A DNA stretch of 7,836 bases from UBA2128 sp964534955 (GTDB lineage Bacteria; Fidelibacterota; Marinisomatia; Marinisomatales; UBA2128), in contig CAZHRR010000119.1 of the NCBI GenBank assembly GCA_964534955.1, positions 1 through 7,836 of the forward strand, in the 5' to 3' direction. The position numbers and the translations under genes are program-made. Below the pieces are notes generated by a model. That model saw nothing but the letters and a program-made list of their open reading frames with translations, had not been told where the DNA came from and made no database searches. Of the stretch, positions 1-7,382 are shown one piece after another. Each line of letters opens with the position of its first letter. Position 1 is the stretch's first letter.

Positions 1-51
1 CCTCCTGACATAGTCGGGATCATTCAAGCGGTGAGTGAGTTCGTCTTTCAT
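1..51 (-). CDS. 5' end of an unidentified gene, last visible member of the operon
   Basis: An ATG at 51-49 opens a frame that stays open to the window edge and reads MKDELTHRLNDPDYVRR (17 codons). The ATG shares one base with the TGA stop of the Omp85 gene (TGATG), a common arrangement for translational coupling by a terminating ribosome. No Shine-Dalgarno sequence is visible in the preceding 25 bases, which fits dependence on coupling. The fragment is charged and hydrophilic with no signal peptide, so the product is probably cytoplasmic, unlike the exported proteins just upstream. It is too short to assign to a family. The call rests only on the open frame and the stop/start overlap. Confidence 0.6.
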   Translation of the reverse strand, partial: MKDELTHRLNDPDYVRR

Positions 52-1418
52 CAGAATCTGTTAATTAGTCTCATATGAATTTTACCATCTCTGGGAGTGT
101 CTTTCCTGCCAACGGCATAATCGAGCTGAAGTACCCCCAAGGGTGTTTTCTGCTGAAGCCCTAGACCTGCTGAGGCAGGTGTTCGATTCAGAGCGTCGTA
201 GGCACCATCAATGAATGCATAGACACGGTTTTCGGTACTCATAACATATATCATTTCAATTTGACCTATCACAACCCAATCCGCTTCAAAAGCCTGTTCC
301 ACATATCCGCGCAAAGAGGATGCACCTCCATACCGGAGTTTTTCACTCAGTGGGACGGCTCCCGAGGCAAGTCCAAAATAGCCACCCCAAGCCGCCATTG
401 AAAGCGTAATCCTCTCAAATATGGGTTTCAAAAGCTCTCCCTCACTACGTATATCAAGAGAAATAGTTCTCTCTGATTCATTGGGATTAAAATCTCCTAA
501 TCCAATATCAAATCTGAACAAATATCCAGTGGTAGGATTCGAACGAGAAGCACGCCTGTCCAATTCGTTTTGTACTTTGATTGAGCGTATAGAATGCCCT
601 CCCAGACCTAAACTGTCACCTTCGTCTGTGATTGTTACTCTCTCTTCGGTTCCACCGAAGGACCACCTGCCCAGAAATGAACGGGGAATAACCACTGCTG
701 CGGATGTCTCCCGCTGGACGTAGAGACCGTCCTGAAGTATTTGCGTAAAACTGAAAGATCCTCCTATGCTGAATCTCCAGAGGAAAGGATCCTCGTAACT
801 GAGAGAAATTCTCTGCGACTGCTCGTCTTTGCGATTCCACCACAACTTACTGATGGAGGCTGAACCGAAGGGGTTTTCCAGCCCAATCTGGATATCTCCC
901 GTTATTTGACTATTTCCGTCGGATTCCGGCTGATATCCTGCTGTCGCAATAATGCTGTGAGAAAAGTCAGTCTGCACTGGCACAACTGCCGATAGTTTAT
1001 CTTCATTCAATCGAGCATAAAATGGTTGACCGGATTTATCAATGAATGGATAGCTGACGATTGAATTGTGCAGTTGTCTTAGAGACGCTGCGTCGGCTGG
1101 ATATCCGGTATTTCCCTTTAGAATCTGAGCAACAGTACGGTTGTTTAGTACTTCAGCGCCAGAGAGGACGACTGTATCAATTGTGACTGATTCCGGTGAA
1201 GTAATGCTCCATTTGCTGACCAAATTGCTCTCATCACGGAAAGCCCCTGCAAGCTGAAGCTGAGCTTTCCATATTCCGTCTCTTGAAAGCGATTGCCTCA
1301 CGCTGTCCAGAGAGTTGGAGAGCTGTTCCGTCGAGATCAGCGGAAGGATGATCTCAGCTTCTTGTGCTGTAGAGACAGACAATAACATTAAAAAGATAGT
1401 CAGTCTAAAGCGCCGCAC
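51..1418 (-). CDS. Short Omp85 (BamA/TamA superfamily) outer-membrane beta-barrel protein with one full POTRA
   Basis: Predicted Omp85-superfamily outer-membrane protein of 455 residues. Family members insert or translocate proteins, or sometimes lipids, at the outer membrane. Residues 1-19 look like a signal peptide. Residues about 30-75 resemble the second half of a POTRA domain, and about 76-148 form a full POTRA, including the stretch VLSGAEVLNNRTVAQIL. The rest is beta-barrel with family hallmarks: YEDPF at 208-212, D287-x7-P295-x2-G298, and the loop-6 motif GGASSLRGY at 364-372 with conserved Arg370. The chain ends in Phe (LINRF), as in many outer-membrane proteins sorted by the Bam machinery. 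It is much shorter than BamA (about 800 residues, five POTRAs), so it is probably an accessory paralogue. The GTG start is supported by GGAG at 1425-1428, 6 nt upstream. The gene overlaps the giant barrel gene by 14 nt. Substrate unknown. Confidence 0.87.
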   Translation of the reverse strand: MRRFRLTIFLMLLSVSTAQEAEIILPLISTEQLSNSLDSVRQSLSRDGIWKAQLQLAGAFRDESNLVSKWSITSPESVTIDTVVLSGAEVLNNRTVAQILKGNTGYPADAASLRQLHNSIVSYPFIDKSGQPFYARLNEDKLSAVVPVQTDFSHSIIATAGYQPESDGNSQITGDIQIGLENPFGSASISKLWWNRKDEQSQRISLSYEDPFLWRFSIGGSFSFTQILQDGLYVQRETSAAVVIPRSFLGRWSFGGTEERVTITDEGDSLGLGGHSIRSIKVQNELDRRASRSNPTTGYLFRFDIGLGDFNPNESERTISLDIRSEGELLKPIFERITLSMAAWGGYFGLASGAVPLSEKLRYGGASSLRGYVEQAFEADWVVIGQIEMIYVMSTENRVYAFIDGAYDALNRTPASAGLGLQQKTPLGVLQLDYAVGRKDTPRDGKIHMRLINRF

Positions 1419-4400
1419 GAATTTCTCCGGTTATGGTGAGGATGCCGTCATGAAGCGGATCCAGGATATAGCTCAAGTGAGCATTGGCGCTGATGTTGTC
1501 CCCAAGGACAAGAAATCCCGTCATATTAGCACTGAATGATGAACCCACCTGTCTCCCTTCTGCGGCTTCAGGCGGAAGTAATGAAATAAGCTCATCAGCG
1601 CTCTTTACCACAACATAATCGAGGGACGTCTCAATCCGGCTACCTTGCTTAGAGAATAATTGGCTGTGTATCACGAAGACCGTTGATGAAACAGCAAAGG
1701 ATTCGTAGAAGTTCTCCCCGCTATCCCGCCCGTATTCTGCAGACAGACCAACCTCTACTCTTTTTGAAGATTGCCAGCTTACACCTGAACTTAAGATCCA
1801 TCCATCAAGTGAACGCCCTCTACTCTGAACAGTTGATTTAATATCGTGAATGTGCCGCTCCATTCCACCGGAGAAAATCACTTTTCTGCTGATGGGCTCT
1901 TCTGCAGTCAAAGACAGTGTGCTCTCTTTTGTATAGAGATCACCCTGAAAAATATCTGCTGATAGATCGACTCGGTTTCGCGTAGATAGTCGAATTTTCC
2001 GCCGGGTTTCTTTAGGAGCGTAGGTCAACTCATTCCTGAAGCTCAAACGAGACCGCTTGATGGTGGTGTCGCTCAGTTCAGGAGTAAAAATGGTATTCGA
2101 CGAAATGTGGCTTCCGTTCAGATCGGTCTGGGCAAATGTCTTCAAGGTAAAATCACGTAAGAACCGATTGCCCAGTCGCCGGAAATCAAAGGCCATCCGG
2201 AGACCTGATATCAACCGAGCTGTGGGAGTTCTGTTTCCTGAAGGAATGTGGAATACCACGAAATCTCCATTGGGATCGGGGAAGTACTGGTCGTAGTCAC
2301 TATCGTATCGATAATCCCCTATACCGACACCCACAGAGTCGTACACTGCTATTTTCTCTTCGTAGAGGGACTGTTCGAGCCGGGCGTCGAAATTGGCGCT
2401 GATAAAGCTCCGCGGACGACGGAAACTGAACGATCCCTTGACGAGTCCGTAGGAAATATCATCTCTGCCTGAACTGAATGTCTTTACTGTCTGCCGGAGG
2501 AAGAGCATCACCCGGTAACCATTCCGCCACCTGCCGGAAAAGTCAAACTCTCCCAGCCAACTGTCGCTTACCTCGTCCCATTCTTTTAAAGAATTTGCAT
2601 CTTCTGCCTGTTGATAGTCCTTTCTCGTAGTCACACCAACAGAACTGTTGAATGAGACACCTTCAAACAGAATCCCAGCCATTTGCTCATCAAACTTGAA
2701 ATCGGCCGTCCGCTCCTCTTGGAGAGAACGAAAGACAGGATGAAGCTTTCCGGGAAGCAGTTTCGCTTCCAGACGCTTCCTCAGCCATCCGGAACCGGAC
2801 GAATCAACATTGCTGGGATTGACCGGAATCAGAAGCGCTTCTCCGGATCCTCCTACGTCACGAATTGCTGTGGTTGCGGAGGCTTCGAAGAACGGTACCC
2901 ACTTAGACTTGTGGATAATTCCACCTTCCCATCTGGAAGCCGACTGGTAGCTGTCCCTATAACTGCCGTATCCGAACGATGTCTGAAGCAGCTCGCCGAG
3001 GTGATGTTTAAAGCCGATTTCAGTGATGTTTTCGTCACTGACATTATCTGAGAACGTCAGATTCCACTCTCGATCAAACTCAACTCTCCTGTCACGCTGG
3101 AAGGGTGAAAACCTGCTGTCCATTTTCCGATGTGTAAGAGCAAAGTCCACTGCTCCCATATCTGCTGGTATTTCCCGGCTGTGGCTGAACTCAATGAGCC
3201 CTGCAGCCCCTGTATTATTATCATCACCAATGGCTGAGAGGGAATTCTGATCACGGAAAGAACCACTCAACTCAAAGGCAAGTTGTGTGGACTCTCCTAA
3301 GACAAGTTCACCACTTACGTCGAGAACCTGATGAGACTCGGGCGCTTGAATCGTCCTCCATGGAACATAAAGATCACTATGTTCGCCACGATCATCTACA
3401 GGCAGCCAAACAAAATATATTTCACCGTCTTCCGTAATATGGCGACTATATTCTCCATCAGTTCCCATATTGAAAAATGTGATTCTAAAATAAATCTCTT
3501 CTGAAGTTTTCTCTTCGTCAGGAACAAATTCATAGATAGGAACGAAATTGATATCAAATCCTACAAACCGATAGTTTCCTGCGGTATCAACATCAGCCGT
3601 ATAATAACGAATCTCTTCGTCGCCTGCTTCTTTCAGGAGTTCCATCTCATCCTCCCCGATGGAGAAGAGCAAATCAGATCGACTGTTATCATTCTCCCGC
3701 AGCCAGTTTACCGTAAATCGTGATTTTTCATTCTCAGAGCGATATTCTCCCGTGGCAGCGGCAATATTCCTGGGATAGACCAGATCCGAGTATTCATACT
3801 CAACATAGATACGTTTGTTGGAATCAATGACGTTCATAGGAGTAAAAGTGATTTCTCCGACGGAATAGTCAATGGTGTAATCAAAATTTTCCCCGCGAGT
3901 CAGCTCTTTTCCATCAAGCCAGAGCCGTTCTGACCCGGCCATAACAATAATGTTCCTGCTTCCCGTCTGGGAATAGAGACGATAGGGTCCTTGATTTTGG
4001 TCCTCTCCCATAATATCGAGCGTGGCGAATTTCCCTTTTGTGGAACCAAGTGTAATTCCACCTTCTACTGCTCCCCTGCCAGCGTTAAGACTTAATCCCT
4101 CCAGCCGGCGTACTACTGAAATAAAACGGCCATTAGAGAAATTAAGGTCAATATCACCAGCTGTAATACTTGCAGATGGGTGCTTTACTTCAAGATATAC
4201 TTCATCTATTTCATCCAGTGCCTGTGTATTGCCTTCGGGTTGGATAGGTGAATTCTGATCAGTCAGTGAACCGGTGACGGTCACATCCTCTGCCACCTGT
4301 CCTTGAAGCATCAGCCGCAACCCGCCCGTCATAGCTACGCCGCTTAGCGGAGAAACTGTAACACCACGAAAAATAGAACCGCTTGTGGTAAGAGGATATT

Positions 4401-4788
4401 CTTCCCTGACCGGTTCTGATACAGGAGTTAGCTGCGGAGTTTTATTCTCCCCAATAACATTCTCCAGTAACGGAAGAGATGCAATGGGTGGTTTAATAGT
4501 TTTAGGGAGAGATGATGTTATATATTCATACTTGACAACTGTACTAAACGGCTCATTGGTAACTTCATTCAGCACAAGTTTGCCATTTTTTGAATTCAGA
4601 TAGAATTCGTCAACAGACAGGGTTCTGTTTATCACCTCAACCGTGCCTTCAAGTACCAGCTCGTGCGATAGATTAATCAGAGAGTCACCAGGCAAGACCT
4701 GAATTGTATCGGTTTCCCATGCAGTCTCGATGTTCTGAGATGATAGAGTGGTTATAGTAATAGTGAAAAGTAGAAGGGCTCTATTCAT
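1405..4788 (-). CDS. Giant outer-membrane beta-barrel protein with SprA-like N-terminal motifs
   Basis: This 1127-residue protein is probably exported and embedded in the outer membrane. Residues 1-18 are a signal peptide. Two segments share a layout of a named strand, a 'G.DY.IDY..G.I.F' core and a closing YEY: a degenerate copy at about 45-89 and a clear one at about 288-333 (LDGKELTRGENFDYTIDYSV at 291-310). Residues 136-200 hold SGSIFRGVTVSPLSG, then DQNSPIQPEGNTQALDEID. I recognise both blocks from large FCB-group barrel proteins related in this part to the T9SS translocon SprA. From about 490 to the end, alternating amphipathic strands rich in aromatics and basic residues, such as FRDQNS and the YGSYRDSY turn, suggest a large barrel. 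An Asp-rich loop lies at 825-842. SprA is about twice as long and no other T9SS gene is present, so this is not called SprA. The ATG start overlaps the propeller stop (ATGA). Function unknown. Confidence 0.75.
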   Translation of the reverse strand: MNRALLLFTITITTLSSQNIETAWETDTIQVLPGDSLINLSHELVLEGTVEVINRTLSVDEFYLNSKNGKLVLNEVTNEPFSTVVKYEYITSSLPKTIKPPIASLPLLENVIGENKTPQLTPVSEPVREEYPLTTSGSIFRGVTVSPLSGVAMTGGLRLMLQGQVAEDVTVTGSLTDQNSPIQPEGNTQALDEIDEVYLEVKHPSASITAGDIDLNFSNGRFISVVRRLEGLSLNAGRGAVEGGITLGSTKGKFATLDIMGEDQNQGPYRLYSQTGSRNIIVMAGSERLWLDGKELTRGENFDYTIDYSVGEITFTPMNVIDSNKRIYVEYEYSDLVYPRNIAAATGEYRSENEKSRFTVNWLRENDNSRSDLLFSIGEDEMELLKEAGDEEIRYYTADVDTAGNYRFVGFDINFVPIYEFVPDEEKTSEEIYFRITFFNMGTDGEYSRHITEDGEIYFVWLPVDDRGEHSDLYVPWRTIQAPESHQVLDVSGELVLGESTQLAFELSGSFRDQNSLSAIGDDNNTGAAGLIEFSHSREIPADMGAVDFALTHRKMDSRFSPFQRDRRVEFDREWNLTFSDNVSDENITEIGFKHHLGELLQTSFGYGSYRDSYQSASRWEGGIIHKSKWVPFFEASATTAIRDVGGSGEALLIPVNPSNVDSSGSGWLRKRLEAKLLPGKLHPVFRSLQEERTADFKFDEQMAGILFEGVSFNSSVGVTTRKDYQQAEDANSLKEWDEVSDSWLGEFDFSGRWRNGYRVMLFLRQTVKTFSSGRDDISYGLVKGSFSFRRPRSFISANFDARLEQSLYEEKIAVYDSVGVGIGDYRYDSDYDQYFPDPNGDFVVFHIPSGNRTPTARLISGLRMAFDFRRLGNRFLRDFTLKTFAQTDLNGSHISSNTIFTPELSDTTIKRSRLSFRNELTYAPKETRRKIRLSTRNRVDLSADIFQGDLYTKESTLSLTAEEPISRKVIFSGGMERHIHDIKSTVQSRGRSLDGWILSSGVSWQSSKRVEVGLSAEYGRDSGENFYESFAVSSTVFVIHSQLFSKQGSRIETSLDYVVVKSADELISLLPPEAAEGRQVGSSFSANMTGFLVLGDNISANAHLSYILDPLHDGILTITGEIRAAL

Positions 4789-5696
4789 GGATTTAATAGT
4801 CTACAGGAAATGACGGACCCATTTACGGCGAGAACCCGGTCATCAATCACAGTAAAGTCAGTGATAGGCGCAATCTTAGTAAAATCGTCATGAATTGCTG
4901 TAAGAAGAGTAAATTCACCGAATCTGGGCGAAAGGTATAATAGTGATCCCTCAGAACTGATAACAAGCCAGCCATCCCGCCACGACTTTACTCCGACGAT
5001 ATCTTTCTCAGGAAGTGGAGCAGTCAGGAGAATTGAACCTGAACGGTTAAGGATAGTCAGCCGTTCATTCCCTCGATCTAAGACGGCAATTTCGCTTCGG
5101 CTGTTCACCGCCAGATCAGATATTTCGCCAAATCTCTCCTCGCCATACGATACTCCGCCAAAGCGAGAGACAAACCGGGTATCTGAGCTTAATTGATACA
5201 ACTCCCACTCTTCGGCAGCAGAAATGATTATCTCTCCCAGTCTGTTAACAGCAATTTGAGATGGAAGCTCTACTATGGTCGGTCGTACCTCGGACAAATC
5301 TACGTCTGAGATAAAATTCAGTTTTCGATCGAAACGAAGTATCCTGTCTGATGCCTGATCGCACAGGAAAATGTCCAGTCCGACTGAAATAGCTACGTCA
5401 GTGGAATAAGTAAACCGTTCCTCTTCTACTCCCCATCCTCCGGTTTCACGAAGGGTACCTTCAGAAGCGACAACTGCGAGAGTGTACGATTCCTTATCGA
5501 GAAGTACTACATCACCGAATGAGTTCGCTGCTATTCCGGAAGGATGAAGATCAGCTTCTTGAAGAATCTCCTGATGCTCCCAACTATTCCACTGAGTTTT
5601 GCTGATCTGGAGATGTTCAGACTGACCGGAGAGAACTGCCGAAAGTCCTGCAATGAGAAGTACTACTATAGCAGATTTATCAGGGAGACGAGTCAA
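4785..5696 (-). CDS. Secreted NHL-like six-bladed beta-propeller protein
   Basis: A 303-residue exported protein. Residues 1-24 form a signal peptide (hydrophobic core AIVVLLIAGLSAVL) with no lipobox cysteine, so it should be soluble in the periplasm or beyond. The mature part shows degenerate NHL-type repeats of the pattern 'P..IAVN..G.I...D......': HPSGIAANSFGDVVLLD (51-67), a degenerate copy at about 98-124, LPSQIAVNRLGEIIIS (144-159), ISDLAVNSRSEIAVLDRGNE (192-211), and weaker copies near 233-256 and 277-300. This spacing fits about six blades. Such propellers usually act as protein or glycan-binding platforms, and I see no catalytic motif. The TTG start is favoured because AGAAGG lies at 5703-5708, 6 nt upstream, and no later start keeps the signal peptide. 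The gene overlaps lgt by 17 nt and the giant barrel gene by 4 nt. It may be an accessory of that barrel, an inference from position only. Confidence 0.8.
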   Translation of the reverse strand: MTRLPDKSAIVVLLIAGLSAVLSGQSEHLQISKTQWNSWEHQEILQEADLHPSGIAANSFGDVVLLDKESYTLAVVASEGTLRETGGWGVEEERFTYSTDVAISVGLDIFLCDQASDRILRFDRKLNFISDVDLSEVRPTIVELPSQIAVNRLGEIIISAAEEWELYQLSSDTRFVSRFGGVSYGEERFGEISDLAVNSRSEIAVLDRGNERLTILNRSGSILLTAPLPEKDIVGVKSWRDGWLVISSEGSLLYLSPRFGEFTLLTAIHDDFTKIAPITDFTVIDDRVLAVNGSVISCRLLNP

Positions 5697-6462
5697 GGGA
5701 TGCCTTCTCGCCTGCAGCTTGTCTCAGCCTCACTATCATAATCGTGCCGAGAAGGACCATAAGGATAGAGATAATCTGAGCGCCGCTCAGACCGAAGAGA
5801 TATTTTGGATTCATACGGATGAACTCGATGAAAAACCGCTCCACACCGGCCAGGATCAGATATAAACTGAATAACAAGCCAGCAGGAGTCAATTTCCCCC
5901 GCAATTTCCACAGGACGGTAAAAATGCCGAATCCAAGAAGGGTTTCATAAATCTGAGTAGGATGTACAGGAATAGTTGTAGGAGGAGTCCCTTTCGGAAA
6001 TGCCATCGCCCACGGAAGGTCTGACGGTATACCGTAATCATCTCCCACAAGTAAGCAGCCAATCCTTCCTATAGCGTAACCCATGATAATGAGCGGCGCC
6101 ACGATGTCGGCAAACTCCAGCCACTTGAAGCCGCGTCTAATAGCAAGAATCGACACCGCAATGGTACCACCCATCAGTCCTCCCAGAAAGACAAGTCCTG
6201 CTCCACTGAAAATCATTCCGATGGGATCTTCGAAGAAGCGCTGATTGTTTTCGATGATGTAGTAGATCCTTGAGCCTACAATACCTCCAATTGCCGCCCA
6301 CATGACCACATCACCCGCCAGCCGGATCCTTTCCTCCTTCTTCAATCCGCGTTCTTTGAGTAAATATTTGAGCAGGAAGTAGTCTGTAAGGAAAGCTACA
6401 ACCAGCATAAAGCCATAGGAATGCACAGGCAGCGGACCGATTTTAAAAAGAACGGGTATCAC
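5680..6462 (-). CDS. lgt: Prolipoprotein diacylglyceryl transferase (Lgt)
   Basis: Lgt transfers diacylglycerol from phosphatidylglycerol to the lipobox cysteine of prolipoproteins in the inner membrane, the first step of lipoprotein maturation. The 260-residue length and run of hydrophobic segments fit the family. Visible motifs are HSYG (14-17), GSR (63-65), GGLMGG (94-99), the signature GRIGCLLVGDDYG (132-144), HPTQIYE (167-173) and R209-x3-E213. Against the E. coli enzyme, the essential Tyr26, Arg143, Gly154, Arg239 and Glu243 appear to correspond to Y16, R133, G144, R209 and E213. By contrast, the His103 position of HGGLIG is Leu93 (FLGGLMG) and the Asn146 position is Cys136. The start is GTG, sharing one base with the upstream TAG stop. 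A GGAG at 6473-6476 lies 10 nt away, so coupling is likely. No product in this window has a lipobox, so its substrates are encoded elsewhere. Confidence 0.97.
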   Translation of the reverse strand: MIPVLFKIGPLPVHSYGFMLVVAFLTDYFLLKYLLKERGLKKEERIRLAGDVVMWAAIGGIVGSRIYYIIENNQRFFEDPIGMIFSGAGLVFLGGLMGGTIAVSILAIRRGFKWLEFADIVAPLIIMGYAIGRIGCLLVGDDYGIPSDLPWAMAFPKGTPPTTIPVHPTQIYETLLGFGIFTVLWKLRGKLTPAGLLFSLYLILAGVERFFIEFIRMNPKYLFGLSGAQIISILMVLLGTIMIVRLRQAAGEKASLDSSP

Positions 6463-7307
6463 TAAAGTTTAGCTCCGCAGGAACTGCAGAATTTGCTGCT
6501 GCCTGAAAGCTGGGTTTTACATTTCGGGCAATAATATTTGTTCTTTGTGGCATAAATAACACCTATGATAAGAGCAACCACAGCAAGGATCAATAGAGGC
6601 TGCCACGTAGGCATATTGTGTTTAAATGATTCATCATTTCGATTCACTGTCGTTTGCGGAGAAGCAGCTCCGCCAGACGAGGGAGGAGGTTCAGCCGCCA
6701 TCATCTGCTGGAGTACTTCCATAGAGAGCTGTCCTGACGGATTTCGATAGCTGAAAGAGATAGGTTTTTGTTCACCCGGAGACAAACCATCCACGTGGAT
6801 CGTGTAAGAGGTAAATCCGTGGGTTGGATCGCCTGATTTCTGCGCCTTGGGATCGTCAATTCGGAAATTTTCCGACGCCAGCGGCTCCTGTACCTGAATG
6901 TGAAAATGATCCAGCGGCTGGTTCAACTCTAATATATATTCAATATTTCGTTCAGCGGAATCTGTAAAGGGATTGTAATAAAAGCCTGTGCGGAGAATCT
7001 TGCTGCTTTTCGCAATTTCTAAAACAGCCCATTTCCCGTCGGTTCTTTGTTCTATCGGTACTTCTAATGGAATCTCCTCATCACCTTCAGAGAAGGTGGC
7101 GCCTACAGTTGCGGCATCATCAGGAATACGGAATGCCAAGGTGACCGGTAAAACATCCTGCCGGAGTGTCCCCTCCATCAAGACGAGGACACCGGTGTGA
7201 TCGTACTCTGGCCAGAGAGCAAAATCGAGCTCCTCAAAAGGAGACTCCTGGGCGGTAAGAATAGAGGCCGAGAGTAGTATCAGCGATAATGTGATGATTT
7301 TCTTCAT
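6462..7307 (-). CDS. Exported single-pass membrane protein with C-terminal cytoplasmic zinc ribbon
   Basis: A 281-residue protein of unknown function, first gene of the compact run. The ATG at 7305-7307 is chosen because it begins a textbook signal peptide (MKKIITLSLILLSASILTAQ). An in-frame TTG at 7349 would add 14 basic residues before it and has no Shine-Dalgarno sequence. Residues 21-190 are predicted beta-rich and extracytoplasmic, with no catalytic motif I recognise. A Pro/Ser/Gly-rich linker (about 206-220) leads to a transmembrane helix at about 236-253 (LLILAVVALIIGVIYAT). The tail is a four-cysteine zinc ribbon, CPKC at 260-263 and CSSCG at 274-278. With the signal peptide cleaved, the tail would lie in the cytoplasm, giving a protein that spans the inner membrane with a small metal-binding foot. 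No good Shine-Dalgarno sequence precedes the ATG. It could be a sensor or scaffold, but nothing in the sequence decides this. Confidence 0.8.
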   Translation of the reverse strand: MKKIITLSLILLSASILTAQESPFEELDFALWPEYDHTGVLVLMEGTLRQDVLPVTLAFRIPDDAATVGATFSEGDEEIPLEVPIEQRTDGKWAVLEIAKSSKILRTGFYYNPFTDSAERNIEYILELNQPLDHFHIQVQEPLASENFRIDDPKAQKSGDPTHGFTSYTIHVDGLSPGEQKPISFSYRNPSGQLSMEVLQQMMAAEPPPSSGGAASPQTTVNRNDESFKHNMPTWQPLLILAVVALIIGVIYATKNKYYCPKCKTQLSGSSKFCSSCGAKL

Positions 7308-7330
7308 CTTTCGACGGCGGAGTTTAGACA

Positions 7331-7350
7331 GTTGATTATGGATTATCAAC
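7331..7350 (-). repeat. Small inverted repeat in the presumed 5' leader
   Basis: GTTGAT (7331-7336) and ATCAAC (7345-7350) form perfect 6-bp arms around an 8-nt loop. On the minus-strand transcript the hairpin would sit about 24-43 nt upstream of the ATG at 7307, in a leader with no clear Shine-Dalgarno sequence. Stability would be modest (two G-C pairs). It may affect translation initiation or may be chance. Confidence 0.3.
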
Positions 7351-7382
7351 AGAAAAGGTTACGAAAAGTTCCTGTTTGCTTC

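Noticed and set aside
421..723. Plus-strand open frame of 100 codons opposite the Omp85 gene
   Set aside because: The minus-strand frame holds recognisable barrel motifs across the same bases. The plus-strand product is Ser/Pro/Arg-rich shadow sequence.
51..1418. Calling the Omp85 protein BamA itself
   Set aside because: It is too short, with one full POTRA rather than several, and its neighbours are not the usual bamA partners such as skp, lpxD or uppS.
2683..3051. Plus-strand open frame of 122 codons inside the giant barrel gene
   Set aside because: It lies wholly opposite a well-supported coding sequence, has a low-complexity unconvincing protein with no domain, and no ribosome site or neighbouring plus-strand gene.
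1405..4788. Calling the giant barrel the type IX secretion translocon SprA
   Set aside because: It is about half the length of SprA, similarity is confined to N-terminal motifs as judged by eye, and no other type IX component or C-terminal sorting domain is in the window.
4785..7307. Lipoproteins encoded beside lgt
   Set aside because: None of the signal peptides in the window has a lipobox cysteine at the cleavage site; the propeller has LSGQ there and the zinc-ribbon protein has LTAQ.
7308..7349. TTG start at 7349 for the zinc-ribbon protein, 14 residues upstream of the chosen ATG
   Set aside because: It has no Shine-Dalgarno sequence and would put a basic extension ahead of an otherwise complete signal peptide starting at MKK.
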